From contig NZ_KQ948660.1 in the NCBI RefSeq assembly GCF_001514145.1, positions 597,284 through 661,283 on the forward strand: 64,000 nt of DNA. Reading direction: 5' to 3'. Below are positions 30,821 through 39,204 of the stretch, piece after piece; position 1 is the first letter of the stretch; every line of letters begins with the position of its first letter. The notes under the pieces were generated by a model. It saw only the letters and a list, made by a program, of their open reading frames with translations. It was not told the origin of the DNA and made no database searches. This DNA comes from Streptomyces canus (GTDB taxonomy: Bacteria > Actinomycetota > Actinomycetes > Streptomycetales > Streptomycetaceae). Made by a program: the position numbers and the translations under genes.

Positions 30821-31749
30821 GCGCCGCCGCCGTCCTCGAAGCGACCCCCACTTCGGCGCGCACACCACGCGGTCTGATCCACACCGTCCTGCGCCTGCAC
30901 CGCGGCGCCCTGTGGATCTGGCTCGCCTTCGTGACCGCCACCGCGGGCTTCCTGCTCTGGCTCCTCGGCCCCGGCGCCGACACCGCGCAGCGCGCGCTCG
31001 AGAGCTACGGCTACTCCGGGCTCATCATGGCCAACGGCTCGGCGGACGAGTACAGCAGCCTGTTCTACTACCCCGACACCCTGATCACCCTGGCCTCCTT
31101 CGCCGTCGCCCTGTTCGCCGGCGGCCCGCTGATCGCCCGCGAACTGGAGAGCGGCACCGCACAGCTCGCCTGGACCCAGTCGGTCTCCCCGGCACGCTGG
31201 CTCACCGCCAAGCTCGCCGTGCCCGCGGCCTTCATCGTCCTCGGCACCACCCTGCTGACCGTGCTGTACCACCAGCTGTGGGCCGCCCACAGCGACCTGC
31301 TCATCGCCGGCATCGGCCCCCGCTCCCTGTACTTCTCCCTCGGCCCGGCCACCGTCGCCGCACCACTGCTCGGTCTCGCCCTCGGCGCCCTGATCGGCCT
31401 CACCGCCCGCCGCACCCTGCCTGCCCTCGCCTTCAGCGGGTTCGCGTACTTCCTGGTCTACGCCTTCCGCGGCAACCACTGGCCCTTCCAGGGCCGCTAC
31501 CAGCAGCCCGAGCTCAGCTCGCGCAGCCGGGCGTTCACCTCCGCCGGCACCGAGATCCGCGACCCGGGCTGCTACGACGACAAGGCCTGCCTCGCACAGC
31601 ACGACGTCGTCCGCTTCACCCGCGAGTACCTGCCGTCCTCCGACTACTGGCCCCGCCAGCTCCTGGAGACCGGCGTCCTGCTCGCCCTCACCGCCGTGGC
31701 CGTCGCCCTCGCGTTCGGCCTCCTGCGCAGGCGGGCAGCGACCGGATGA
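30817..31749 (+). CDS. ABC transporter permease (first of pair)
   Basis: A 310-aa membrane protein with six predicted transmembrane helices (GALWIWLAFVTATAGFLLWL, LITLASFAVALFAGGPLI, LAVPAAFIVLGTTLLTVLYH, AAPLLGLALGALIGL, LPALAFSGFAYFLVYAF, LLALTAVAVALAFGLL). An extracellular loop between the last helices contains two Cys (CYDDKAC). RELESGTAQLAWTQSVSPARW after helix 2 is the conserved cytoplasmic loop contacting the ATPase, and recurs in the next gene, so the two permeases are paralogues. Confidence 0.9.
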   Translation: MSAAAVLEATPTSARTPRGLIHTVLRLHRGALWIWLAFVTATAGFLLWLLGPGADTAQRALESYGYSGLIMANGSADEYSSLFYYPDTLITLASFAVALFAGGPLIARELESGTAQLAWTQSVSPARWLTAKLAVPAAFIVLGTTLLTVLYHQLWAAHSDLLIAGIGPRSLYFSLGPATVAAPLLGLALGALIGLTARRTLPALAFSGFAYFLVYAFRGNHWPFQGRYQQPELSSRSRAFTSAGTEIRDPGCYDDKACLAQHDVVRFTREYLPSSDYWPRQLLETGVLLALTAVAVALAFGLLRRRAATG

Positions 31750-32573
31750 GCGCGCCGGCCCTCCCCCGGCAGGGGCTCACCCGGACCGTGCTGCGGCTGC
31801 ACCGCACGGCCCTGGTGGTGTGGGGCGTCTTCGTCCTCGCCTGCGTCGGCTACCTGGTCTGGCTGACCGAGGTCACCGCCGACTCGGTCCACGCGACCCT
31901 GGCCGCCTGCCGCGACGACGGCCCGGGCCTGTGCGGCATCGGGGCCTGGCGCGACTACACCGAGCCCATGGGCTGGATCAGTACGTTCATGTACTACAGC
32001 TTCTGGGCCGTGGCCGCCTGGGCGGGCGGCGCGCTGATCGGCCGTGAACTGGAGTCGGGCACCGCGCGACTGGCATGGACGCAGTCCTGCACGCCCACCC
32101 GCTGGCTGGCCGTCAAGCTCGCCGTGCCCGCCGGGCTGATCGTCCTCTCCGGCGCCGTGTTCGTCCCCGTCTACCGCTGGGCCTGGTCGGCGCACCGGGA
32201 CCTGATGGGCGACGACTGGTCCTTCCCCGACGTGTTCGCCGCACGCGGCCCGGCCGTGGTGGCGTACGGCCTGTGCGCACTGGCGGTCGGCACGCTCGCC
32301 GCGCTGCTGCTACGCCGCTCCCTGCCCGCCCTCGCGGTCGCGGTCACCGTGATGATCGTGCTCAACCAGTGTCTCGAGCGGTACCGCGAGGACTTCTGGC
32401 CGACGGCGGGCAACGGCAAGGCATCCGCCGGCCTGTGGCAGACCCGGAGCGGCGGCTACCACCCCCCGTCCCACTTCTGGCCCCTGCACCTCGTCGAGAC
32501 CGGCATCGTCCTCACCGTCACCGCGCTCGCGACCACCGCCGCCTTCTGGGTACTGCGCCGCCGTACCGCCTGA
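31746..32573 (+). CDS. ABC transporter permease (second of pair)
   Basis: A 275-aa membrane protein paralogous to the preceding permease: both share RELESGTA-LAWTQS--P-RW at the same place and a similar helix pattern (LVVWGVFVLACVGYLVWL, FWAVAAWAGGALIG, LAVPAGLIVLSGAVFVPVY, VVAYGLCALAVGTLAALLL, LAVAVTVMIVLNQCL, TGIVLTVTALATTAAFWVL). It overlaps the first by 4 nt, so the two likely form a heterodimer with the ATPase. A strong terminator follows the stop. Confidence 0.9.
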   Translation: MSAPALPRQGLTRTVLRLHRTALVVWGVFVLACVGYLVWLTEVTADSVHATLAACRDDGPGLCGIGAWRDYTEPMGWISTFMYYSFWAVAAWAGGALIGRELESGTARLAWTQSCTPTRWLAVKLAVPAGLIVLSGAVFVPVYRWAWSAHRDLMGDDWSFPDVFAARGPAVVAYGLCALAVGTLAALLLRRSLPALAVAVTVMIVLNQCLERYREDFWPTAGNGKASAGLWQTRSGGYHPPSHFWPLHLVETGIVLTVTALATTAAFWVLRRRTA

Positions 32574-32580
32574 AAGCGCC

Positions 32581-32626
32581 CCTGCGCCGCACGTCCCCCG
32601 GCCGCGGGAAGGACGTGCGGCGCAGG
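32581..32626 (+). terminator. intrinsic terminator after the GntR/ABC operon
   Basis: CCTGCGCCGCACGTCC (32581-32596) and GGACGTGCGGCGCAGG (32611-32626) form a perfect 16-bp stem with a 14-nt loop, 8 bp after the last stop codon. There is no T-run, as is common in Streptomyces. Confidence 0.9.
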
Positions 32627-32849
32627 TGTGCGGACGCTCGGGAGCCGTCCTCCGATATCCCGAACGCCATGTCGCCGTAACCATTGGTTCAGACGGGCTT
32701 GCAACCCTCACCGAATGAAGCCCGCCGTGCCAGAACCTTCGCCGCCGCCCGAGGGATCCGCGGGGAAGTGGGACGCCCCGGACGCCGTCGTGCTGCCGCT
32801 CGCCGCCTCCGACGCGCCCGTTTCGCGTCCGGCGCGGAAGAATGGGGTC

Positions 32850-35084
32850 ATGAGCCAGTCGAACACCCAGGCAGAGGTCCAGCACGTGCAGCCCTCCGTG
32901 GGCTCCATAGCCGCGCACCGCCCGCACACCGTGTCGGCCACCGTCTCCGATCTGGAGCCAGACCTCGACGCCGATCTCGACGCGTACGAGGAGGTCCCGG
33001 TCGACGGGGCCGCCCAGCTCCCGCAGGGTCGTTTCCTCGACCGGGAGCGCAGCTGGCTCGCGTTCAACGAACGGGTGCTGGAACTCGCCGAGGACCCGAA
33101 CACCCCCATGCTGGAGCGCGCGAACTTCCTCGCGATCTTCGCCAGCAACCTCGACGAGTTCTTCATGGTCCGGGTGGCCGGACTGAAGCGCCGTATCGCC
33201 ACCGGCGTCGCCACCCGCTCCGCCTCCGGCCTCCAGCCGCGCGAGGTCCTGGAGATGATCTGGGCCCGCTCCCGCGAGCTCATGGCCCGGCACGCCGCCT
33301 GCTACCACGAGGACGTCGCCCCCGCACTCGCGGAGGAGGGCATCCACCTGGTCCGCTGGAGCGAACTCCAGGAGAAGGAGCAGGCCCGCCTCTTCACCCT
33401 GTTCCGGCACCAGATCTTCCCGGTCCTGACCCCCCTCGCGGTCGACCCGGCGCACCCCTTCCCGTACATCTCCGGCCTGTCGCTGAACCTGGCCGTGATC
33501 GTGCGCAACCCGGTCAACGGCAAGCGCCACTTCGCCCGGGTCAAGGTCCCGCCGCTGCTGTCCCGCTTCCTGGAGTCCTCCCCCGGCCGCTACGTCCCCA
33601 TCGAGGACGTCATCGCGGCCCACCTGGAGGAGCTGTTCCCGGGCATGGAGGTGCTGGAGCACCACACCTTCCGGGTCACCCGCAACGAGGACCTGGAGGT
33701 CGAGGAGGACGACGCCGAGAACCTCCTCAAGGCCCTGGAGAAGGAGCTCATGCGGCGCCGCTTCGGCCCGCCGGTGCGCCTGGAGGTCGAGGAGTCCATC
33801 GACCGCGAGGTCCTCGACCTGCTGGTGCGCGAGCTGAAGATCTCCGAGGCGGAGGTCTACCCGCTCCCCGGCCCCCTCGACCTCACCGGCCTCTTCCGCA
33901 TCGCGGGCCTCGACCGCCCCGAGCTGAAGTACCGCAAGTTCGTCGCCGGCGTCCACCGCGACCTGGCGGAGGTCGAGTCGGCGTCCGCGCCCGACATCTT
34001 CGCGTCCCTGCGCGCCCGCGACGTCCTGCTGCACCACCCGTACGACTCGTTCTCGACGTCGGTGCAGGCCTTCCTCCAGCAGGCGGCCGAGGACGACGAC
34101 GTCCTCGCCATCAAGCAGACCCTGTACCGGACCTCGGGCGACTCCCCGATCGTCGACGCCCTCATCGACGCCGCCGAGGCCGGCAAGCAGGTCCTCGTCC
34201 TGGTCGAGATCAAGGCCCGCTTCGACGAGCACGCCAACATCAAGTGGGCGCGCAAACTGGAGGAGGCGGGCTGCCATGTCGTCTACGGCCTGGTCGGCCT
34301 GAAGACCCACTGCAAGCTGTCCCTGGTGGTCCGTCAGGAGGGCGACACGCTCCGGCGGTACAGCCACGTCGGCACCGGCAACTACCACCCGAAGACCGCG
34401 CGGCTCTACGAGGACCTGGGCCTGCTCACCGCCGACCCGCAGGTGGGCGCCGACCTCTCCGACCTCTTCAACCGGCTGTCCGGCTACTCCCGTCGCGAGA
34501 CCTACCGCCGCCTCCTGGTGGCGCCCAAGTCCCTTCGCGACGGCCTCATTTCCCGCGTGAACAAGGAAGTCCAGCACCACCGCGCAGGGCGTCCCGCCTT
34601 CATCCGCATCAAGGTCAACTCCATGGTGGACGAGGCGCTCATCGACTCGCTCTACCGGGCGTCCCAGGCGGGTGTCCCGGTCGACGTCTGGGTGCGCGGC
34701 ATCTGCGCGATCCGCCCCGGCGTCGCCGGCATGTCCGAGAACATCCGGGTCCGCTCGATCCTCGGCCGGTTCCTCGAACACTCCCGGGTCTTCGGCTTCG
34801 GCAACGGCGGCGAGCCCGAGATGTGGATCGGCAGCGCCGACATGATGCACCGCAACCTCGACCGCCGGATAGAGGCCCTGGTCCGGGTCACCGACCCGGC
34901 CCACCGGGCGGCCCTCAACCGGCTGCTGGAGACCGGCATGTCGGACACCACCGCGTCCTGGCATCTCGGCCCGGACGGCGAGTGGACCCGGCACGCCACG
35001 GACGCGGACGGCCAGCCCCTGCGCAACGTCCAGGAGATGCTCATAGACGCCCGGAGGCGCCGGCGTGGCACAGCAACACCTTGA
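32850..35084 (+). CDS. ppk: polyphosphate kinase 1 (PPK1)
   Basis: A 744-aa enzyme from the ATG at 32850, which has GGAAG 9 nt upstream; an ATG at 32715 (MKPAVPEP) would add 45 Pro-rich residues but has no ribosome-binding site. PPK1 domains are visible in order: N domain (RFLDRERSWLAFNERVLELA), head domain (NFLAIFASNLDEFFMVRVAG), and the C1/C2 catalytic domains with IKQTLYRTSGDSPIVDALI, the phospho-His motif YSHVGTGNYHPKTARLY, and GSADMMHRNLDRRIEAL. It reversibly makes polyphosphate from ATP in the cytosol. The CHAD protein gene overlaps its end by 20 nt. PhoP control is documented for the S. lividans gene; here only one fair half-site GTTCAGACGGG is seen, at 32687. Confidence 0.95.
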   Translation: MSQSNTQAEVQHVQPSVGSIAAHRPHTVSATVSDLEPDLDADLDAYEEVPVDGAAQLPQGRFLDRERSWLAFNERVLELAEDPNTPMLERANFLAIFASNLDEFFMVRVAGLKRRIATGVATRSASGLQPREVLEMIWARSRELMARHAACYHEDVAPALAEEGIHLVRWSELQEKEQARLFTLFRHQIFPVLTPLAVDPAHPFPYISGLSLNLAVIVRNPVNGKRHFARVKVPPLLSRFLESSPGRYVPIEDVIAAHLEELFPGMEVLEHHTFRVTRNEDLEVEEDDAENLLKALEKELMRRRFGPPVRLEVEESIDREVLDLLVRELKISEAEVYPLPGPLDLTGLFRIAGLDRPELKYRKFVAGVHRDLAEVESASAPDIFASLRARDVLLHHPYDSFSTSVQAFLQQAAEDDDVLAIKQTLYRTSGDSPIVDALIDAAEAGKQVLVLVEIKARFDEHANIKWARKLEEAGCHVVYGLVGLKTHCKLSLVVRQEGDTLRRYSHVGTGNYHPKTARLYEDLGLLTADPQVGADLSDLFNRLSGYSRRETYRRLLVAPKSLRDGLISRVNKEVQHHRAGRPAFIRIKVNSMVDEALIDSLYRASQAGVPVDVWVRGICAIRPGVAGMSENIRVRSILGRFLEHSRVFGFGNGGEPEMWIGSADMMHRNLDRRIEALVRVTDPAHRAALNRLLETGMSDTTASWHLGPDGEWTRHATDADGQPLRNVQEMLIDARRRRRGTATP

Positions 35085-36132
35085 ACCGACGGATCCCCTG
35101 GCCGGGCACGCCGGGAGGATCACCGGGGACGCCCTCGCGGGTTACCTGCGGTCCCAGGCCACGGAGTTCCTCCGCGCCCTGCGCCAGCACCGGGAGTCCG
35201 GCGGTGCCCCGGCGGCGGGCGCGGAGGACCCCGTCGACGCGGCCCGGGCCCTGCGCCGCTCGGTCCGCCGCATCAGCGCCAGCCTGCACACCTTCCGCCC
35301 GCTCCTGGACCCCGACTGGTCGGAGTCCCTCCGCCCCGAACTGGCCTGGCTGTCAGGGACCTTGGGCATGGAGCACGCGTACGAGTCCCGTCTGGAACGC
35401 CTGTTGCTGGCTCTGCACCGACTGTCGGGGGCGGTGTTCCCGACGCAGCCGGCGAGTGCGGCGGTGGGCACCGCCGGCTCCCCCGCCCACCCGGCGTCCG
35501 CCCCGGACCGCGGCAATCTGACCGTGGGCGCCGCGAAAGCGGGCGCCCTCCTCGACCGCCAGCTCACCCTCGCCCGCACCCGGGCCCACAGCACCGCCCT
35601 CCAGGCCCTCGGCTCCTCCCGCTTCCACGCGGTCGCCGACAACATCGCCGTACTGGCGAGCGAAGTCCCCTTGGCGAAAACGGCCGTCACCACCGACCTC
35701 CACCCCATGGCCACCGCGGCCCAGGAACGCCTCGACGACGCGGTGACCGCCCTCCCCCTGGTCACCGCGGGCCATCCCTACAACGCCGAGGCCCTCATCC
35801 ACGGCCTCTCCCCGGACCCGTCCCCCCACCCCCAGGACGCCCCCTGGCACCAGGTCCGCCTCCTCCTTCGCCTGCACAGATACGCGAGGGAGGTCCTCTG
35901 CGGCACCAACCCCCCGGTGGCACTGCGGCTCCTGACGGCAGGTGAGGCCCTGGACCGCCACCGGGACGCCTCCGAGGCCGCGGCCGCGGCAGCGGCGGCG
36001 GCCCGCACCCCCCGCATCGCCCCGGCCACCGCCTACGCCCTCGGCGTTCTGCACGCCGACCAGCGCCACGAGGTGGAGGCGGCCCGGTTCGCGTTCCAGC
36101 AGTGCTGGCAGAAACAGGCCGTCAGCACCTGA
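35065..36132 (+). CDS. CHAD-domain protein (polyphosphate binding)
   Basis: A 355-aa all-helical cytosolic protein. CHAD features include VDAARALRRSVRRISASLHTFRPLLD (conserved Arg/His face), a second helix ELAWLSGTLGMEHAYESRLERLL, and the region HQVRLLLRLHRYAREV. A linker near 125-150 is Ala/Pro rich. GTG 35065 has GGAGG upstream and lies inside the ppk gene, so the two are coupled. CHAD domains bind polyphosphate through their basic groove, which fits its place behind ppk. Confidence 0.92.
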   Translation: MAQQHLEPTDPLAGHAGRITGDALAGYLRSQATEFLRALRQHRESGGAPAAGAEDPVDAARALRRSVRRISASLHTFRPLLDPDWSESLRPELAWLSGTLGMEHAYESRLERLLLALHRLSGAVFPTQPASAAVGTAGSPAHPASAPDRGNLTVGAAKAGALLDRQLTLARTRAHSTALQALGSSRFHAVADNIAVLASEVPLAKTAVTTDLHPMATAAQERLDDAVTALPLVTAGHPYNAEALIHGLSPDPSPHPQDAPWHQVRLLLRLHRYAREVLCGTNPPVALRLLTAGEALDRHRDASEAAAAAAAAARTPRIAPATAYALGVLHADQRHEVEAARFAFQQCWQKQAVST

Positions 36133-36149
36133 AGGAGGCAGCGACTCCC

Positions 36150-36575
36150 GTGACCGACACCCCGCAAACCCCCGTCCAGGCGGCCGGCTGCGTGTTGTGG
36201 CGCCGCTCCCCGATCGACGGCGAGCTGGAGGTCTGTCTGGTCCACAGGCCGAAGTACGACGACTGGTCGCACCCCAAGGGCAAGCTGAAGCGCGGCGAGG
36301 ACGCCCTCACCGGCGCGCTGCGCGAGGTGGAGGAGGAGACCGGGTACCGGGCCGCGCCCGGCGCCCCGCTCTCCGCCGCGAAGTACTACGCCAACGGCCG
36401 CCCCAAGCAGGTCCGTTACTGGGCGGCCGAGGCCACCACCGGCGCCTTCACCCCGAACGACGAGGTCGACCGCATCCTCTGGCTCTCCCCGACGGCCGCG
36501 AGGAACCGGCTGACCCAGCCCCGGGACAGGACACTCGTCGACGAACTCCTGGTGCGGGTACCCGAACACACGTAG
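36150..36575 (+). CDS. NUDIX hydrolase (MutT-like)
   Basis: A 141-aa protein with the full Nudix box GALREVEEETGYRA within the fold (CVLWRRSPIDGELEVCLVHR, HPKGKLKRGED). The GTG at 36150 has GAAGGAGG upstream. Longer relatives in actinobacteria carry a C-terminal histidine phosphatase domain; this one stops after the Nudix domain. Third gene of the ppk-CHAD-NUDIX unit, which suggests hydrolysis of diphosphoinositol, dinucleotide polyphosphate or damaged nucleotide substrates, unresolved here. Confidence 0.92.
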   Translation: MTDTPQTPVQAAGCVLWRRSPIDGELEVCLVHRPKYDDWSHPKGKLKRGEDALTGALREVEEETGYRAAPGAPLSAAKYYANGRPKQVRYWAAEATTGAFTPNDEVDRILWLSPTAARNRLTQPRDRTLVDELLVRVPEHT

Positions 36576-36599
36576 GACCCTGGGCGGCGGGGGCGGATC

Positions 36600-36791
36600 T
36601 CAGGCCGGTGCGTGCCCCTCCGCGTCCGCCCGCGCCTGGCTGCGGGCTCTGCGCGCCGGTCCACGCCAGCCGCAGGTGCACCGGGCCAGGCAGAAGCGGC
36701 CTTGTTCGACCATCTGCGTGTGGTGGGCCGGTCGGTCGGAGGGAGGTGGGGGGATCCTGTCCTGCTGCGCCACGCCGACAACGTTACCCAC
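36600..36791 (-). CDS. small conserved Cys-containing protein (63 aa)
   Basis: A 63-codon frame, GTG 36791 to stop 36600. The C-terminal half FCLARCTCGWRGPARRARSQ matches a widespread short Streptomyces protein family of unknown function with a Cys-x3-Cys-x-Cys-Gly-Trp core that could hold a metal. No clear ribosome-binding site precedes 36791; the in-frame GTG 15 nt downstream is an alternative start. It is opposite in strand to its neighbours. Confidence 0.65.
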   Translation of the reverse strand: MGNVVGVAQQDRIPPPPSDRPAHHTQMVEQGRFCLARCTCGWRGPARRARSQARADAEGHAPA

Positions 36792-36894
36792 CGCGGGTAA
36801 AGGCCCGGTATGCGCGTGACGACCTCCTCCTGCCCGTCGTTAGGCGAAACGACAGGGGGTCCTTGACGGACGTATCGGCTGGGGGTAGGCGGCG

Positions 36895-37725
36895 ATGACG
36901 GAGCGGCAGCAGAGGCAGGCCGGCGGGTCGGTCGTCGTCGCGGCGGTGCTCATGGCCTGCGCCACCGGCTGCTCGGGCAGCGGCGCCACGCTCGACGACG
37001 CGCGCGCGGCCGACCCGGTCGCGGCCCTGCGCCGGGCCGCCGACGCCCTTGAGGACGCGGGCAGTTCGAAGGCCCGCACATCGATGGAGATGGCCACCGG
37101 CGGCACCCGGGTCACCATCCGCGGCGAGGGCGTGTACGACTTCCGCGAGCGGCTCGGCCGGCTGAAGGTGATGCTGCCGCAGGACCCGGCCGGCACCAGC
37201 GAGCACCGGCCGATCACCGAACTCCTCGCCCCCGGCGCCTTGTTCATGAAGAACCGGGGCGCGGGTGTGCCCGCCGACAAGTGGGTGCGCGTCGACACCG
37301 CGACCCTCTCCGACGGCAACCTCGTCACCGGCGGGGCCACCGATCCGCTCGCCGCCGCCGAGGTGCTGCGCGGGACCAGGACGGCGACGTACGTCGGCAC
37401 GACCGAGCTCGCGGGCACCGAGGTGCGGCACTACCGGGGTACGGCGGACCTCGCCGCCGCGGCGAAGCACGCCTCCGGCGCCAACAAGGGTGTCCTGGCA
37501 GCGGCGGCGAAAGGGTTCGCCACGGCCGCGGTGCCCTTCGACGTCTACCTCGACGACCAGGGCCGCATCCGCAAGATCCGCCACCGCTTCAGCTTCGTCA
37601 ACGGACAGCAGCAGGCCACCGTCGCCGTAGCCTCGACGACCCTGCTGTACGACTTCGGGATCGCCACGGACGTACGTCTGCCGGCCGCCCGTGACATCTA
37701 CGCCGGCGAGATCGCCGAGGGGTGA
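36895..37725 (+). CDS. putative lipoprotein (LppX/LprG-like)
   Basis: A 276-aa protein with a lipoprotein signal (GGSVVVAAVLMACATGCSGS, lipobox ATGC with Cys at about 26). The mature part has alternating strands and helices of the LppX/LprAFG type: a helical start VAALRRAADALEDAGSSKAR, MEMATGG, and a final strand set RIRKIRHRFSF to ATVAVASTTLLYDFG. Such proteins carry lipids or lipoglycans at the membrane surface in mycobacteria. ATG 36895 is preceded by a G-rich site. Confidence 0.8.
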   Translation: MTERQQRQAGGSVVVAAVLMACATGCSGSGATLDDARAADPVAALRRAADALEDAGSSKARTSMEMATGGTRVTIRGEGVYDFRERLGRLKVMLPQDPAGTSEHRPITELLAPGALFMKNRGAGVPADKWVRVDTATLSDGNLVTGGATDPLAAAEVLRGTRTATYVGTTELAGTEVRHYRGTADLAAAAKHASGANKGVLAAAAKGFATAAVPFDVYLDDQGRIRKIRHRFSFVNGQQQATVAVASTTLLYDFGIATDVRLPAARDIYAGEIAEG

Positions 37726-37733
37726 GCGGTCAT

Positions 37734-37758
37734 GACGGGCGTCAAGAACTAGCCCGTC
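37734..37758 (+). terminator. short hairpin after the lipoprotein gene
   Basis: GACGGGC (37734-37740) and GCCCGTC (37752-37758) pair across an 11-nt loop just past the lipoprotein stop. The stem is short, so this is a modest candidate. Confidence 0.4.
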
Positions 37759-37823
37759 CGTGCCATGCGCGGTGTGTACGCCGCTCCCTACTCTAGGAAG
37801 TCGGTAACGGCAGAGAAGAGGTG

Positions 37824-38000
37824 ATGCGCGTGGCTCCGGTCGGCGGTACGGCGGTGCAGGACCACGTGGCCCTCGCCGAGATCGAACTGTGCGGAGAGCT
37901 GATCATCGCGGCGTCGGCCGCGGACGACCGGCTCAGCCTGGAGAGCATCGACGAGGTGCTGAAAGTGGCCGAAGAACGCGCGAGCGCCCCCGGCACGTGA
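37824..38000 (+). CDS. small hypothetical protein (58 aa)
   Basis: A 58-aa product: start MRVAPVGGTAVQDHVALAEI, then ELCGELIIAASAADDRLSLE and an end in a short helix (VLKVAEERASAPGT). ATG 37824 has AGAAGAGG upstream. It has one Cys and no membrane segment. The frame is well formed and a terminator overlaps its stop codon, which supports a real gene. Such short acidic proteins are common in Streptomyces; I do not know a function. Confidence 0.65.
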   Translation: MRVAPVGGTAVQDHVALAEIELCGELIIAASAADDRLSLESIDEVLKVAEERASAPGT

Positions 38001-38011
38001 GCCGGGGGCGC
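37984..38011. terminator. bidirectional terminator overlapping the stop of the 58-aa gene
   Basis: GCGCCCCCGGC (37984-37994) and GCCGGGGGCGC (38001-38011) form a perfect 11-bp stem whose 6-nt loop contains the TGA stop codon. It can serve both the plus-strand small gene and the convergent csoR. Confidence 0.85.
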
Positions 38012-38036
38012 CCGTCCCCTCGCGGGGAAGGCCGGA

Positions 38037-38375
38037 TCAGGTGCGCAGCAGCCGGCCGATGGCCTTCGTCGCCTCCTCGACCTTCGCGTCGATCTCGGCG
38101 CCGCCCTTGACGGCAGCGTCCGCGACGCAGTGCCGCAGGTGTTCCTCCAGGAGCTGCAGGGCGAAGGACTGCAGGGCCTTGGTGGAGGCCGACACCTGCG
38201 TGAGTATGTCGATGCAGTAGACGTCCTCGTCGACCATCCGCTGCAGGCCCCGGATCTGGCCCTCGATCCGGCGCAGGCGTTTGAGGTGTTCGTCTTTCTG
38301 CTTGTGGTAGCCGTGCGTGACGTTTTCGGCCACTGGCTCGGAGGGCGCCGTGGCGCCGGTGTCGGTGGTCGTCAT
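38037..38375 (-). CDS. csoR: CsoR copper-sensing repressor
   Basis: A 112-aa helical repressor. The Cu(I) ligands are Cys54, His79 and Cys83 (VYCIDIL; EEHLRHC), with the same spacing as S. lividans CsoR. DNA-contacting basic residues lie at RLRRIEGQIRGLQR. ATG 38375 has a perfect GGAGG site; a start at 38399 is possible but lacks one. It would repress copper-export genes elsewhere and itself through the palindrome at 38403; no copA or copZ is linked here. Confidence 0.93.
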   Translation of the reverse strand: MTTTDTGATAPSEPVAENVTHGYHKQKDEHLKRLRRIEGQIRGLQRMVDEDVYCIDILTQVSASTKALQSFALQLLEEHLRHCVADAAVKGGAEIDAKVEEATKAIGRLLRT

Positions 38376-38402
38376 CGCGTCCTCCACAACAAGGGGCATT
38401 CC

Positions 38403-38421
38403 TATACCCCTCCTGGGTATA
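38403..38421. promoter_or_regulatory. CsoR-type operator
   Basis: TATACCC (38403-38409), CTCCT, GGGTATA (38415-38421): a G-tract palindrome as bound by CsoR tetramers, 28 bp upstream of the csoR start. A second half-site GGGTATAGGG lies near 38439. Confidence 0.8.
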
Positions 38422-38575
38422 TCGTACCGAAGTTTCCCGGGTATAGGGCCTGCGGACGGCCCCCGTGCCAACCACTGTGCCTCATGGGCGACACTGGGGG
38501 ACGGCCCATTAGCCGTGGCCGGATGATGCACCTAGCATCAGCCTGACCGAAACCGATGCACCCCGAGGACCCCTT

Positions 38576-39196
38576 GTGCGCTTTCGTCTGACCCCCAGGG
38601 AGACGAGCTTCTACGACATGTTCGCCGCCTCCGCGGACAACATCGTCACGGGCTCGAAGCTCCTGATGGAACTGCTCGGCGCGGACACCGCCGGCCGGGC
38701 CGAGATCGCAGAGCGTATGCGGGCCGCTGAACACGCCGGTGACGACGCCACTCACGCGATCTTCCACCAGTTGAACTCCTCGTTCATCACGCCGTTCGAC
38801 CGCGAGGACATCTACAACCTGGCATCGTCCCTCGACGACATCATGGACTTCATGGAGGAGGCCGTCGACCTGGTCGTCCTCTACAACGTCGAGGAGCTCC
38901 CCAAGGGCGTCGAGCAGCAGATCGAGGTGCTCGCGCGGGCCGCCGAGCTCACGGCCGAGGCCATGCCGAACCTGCGGACCATGGACAACCTCACCGAGTA
39001 CTGGATCGAGGTCAACCGGCTGGAGAACCAGGCGGACCAGATCCACCGCAAGCTGCTCGCCATGCTCTTCAACGGCAAGTACGAGGCCATCGAGGTCCTC
39101 AAGCTCAAGCAGATCGTGGACGTCCTCGAAGAGGCCGCGGACGCGTTCGAGCATGTGGCGAACACGGTGGAGACCATCGCCGTCAAGGAGTCCTGA
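38576..39196 (+). CDS. PhoU-like DUF47 protein
   Basis: A 206-aa all-helical protein with two PhoU-like three-helix bundles: MRFRLTPRETSFYDMF, AAEHAGDDATHAIFHQLN, ITPFDREDIYNLASSLDDIMDFMEEA and LENQADQIHRKLL, each with the acidic metal-binding E-x3-D-like clusters. GTG 38576 has GAGGA upstream. It precedes pit by 8 bp and is expected to regulate that transporter, the common DUF47-Pit pairing. Confidence 0.92.
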   Translation: MRFRLTPRETSFYDMFAASADNIVTGSKLLMELLGADTAGRAEIAERMRAAEHAGDDATHAIFHQLNSSFITPFDREDIYNLASSLDDIMDFMEEAVDLVVLYNVEELPKGVEQQIEVLARAAELTAEAMPNLRTMDNLTEYWIEVNRLENQADQIHRKLLAMLFNGKYEAIEVLKLKQIVDVLEEAADAFEHVANTVETIAVKES

Positions 39197-39204
39197 CCTC
39201 TTCC

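Noticed and set aside
32687..32709. PHO box upstream of ppk
   Set aside because: Only one fair unit (GTTCAGACGGG); the next 11 bp deviate. PhoP control is plausible from literature, but the site is not convincing by eye.
32684..35521. Long plus-strand ORF of 945 codons over ppk
   Set aside because: Arg/Pro/Gly-rich shadow of the ppk and CHAD genes in a second frame; no domain.
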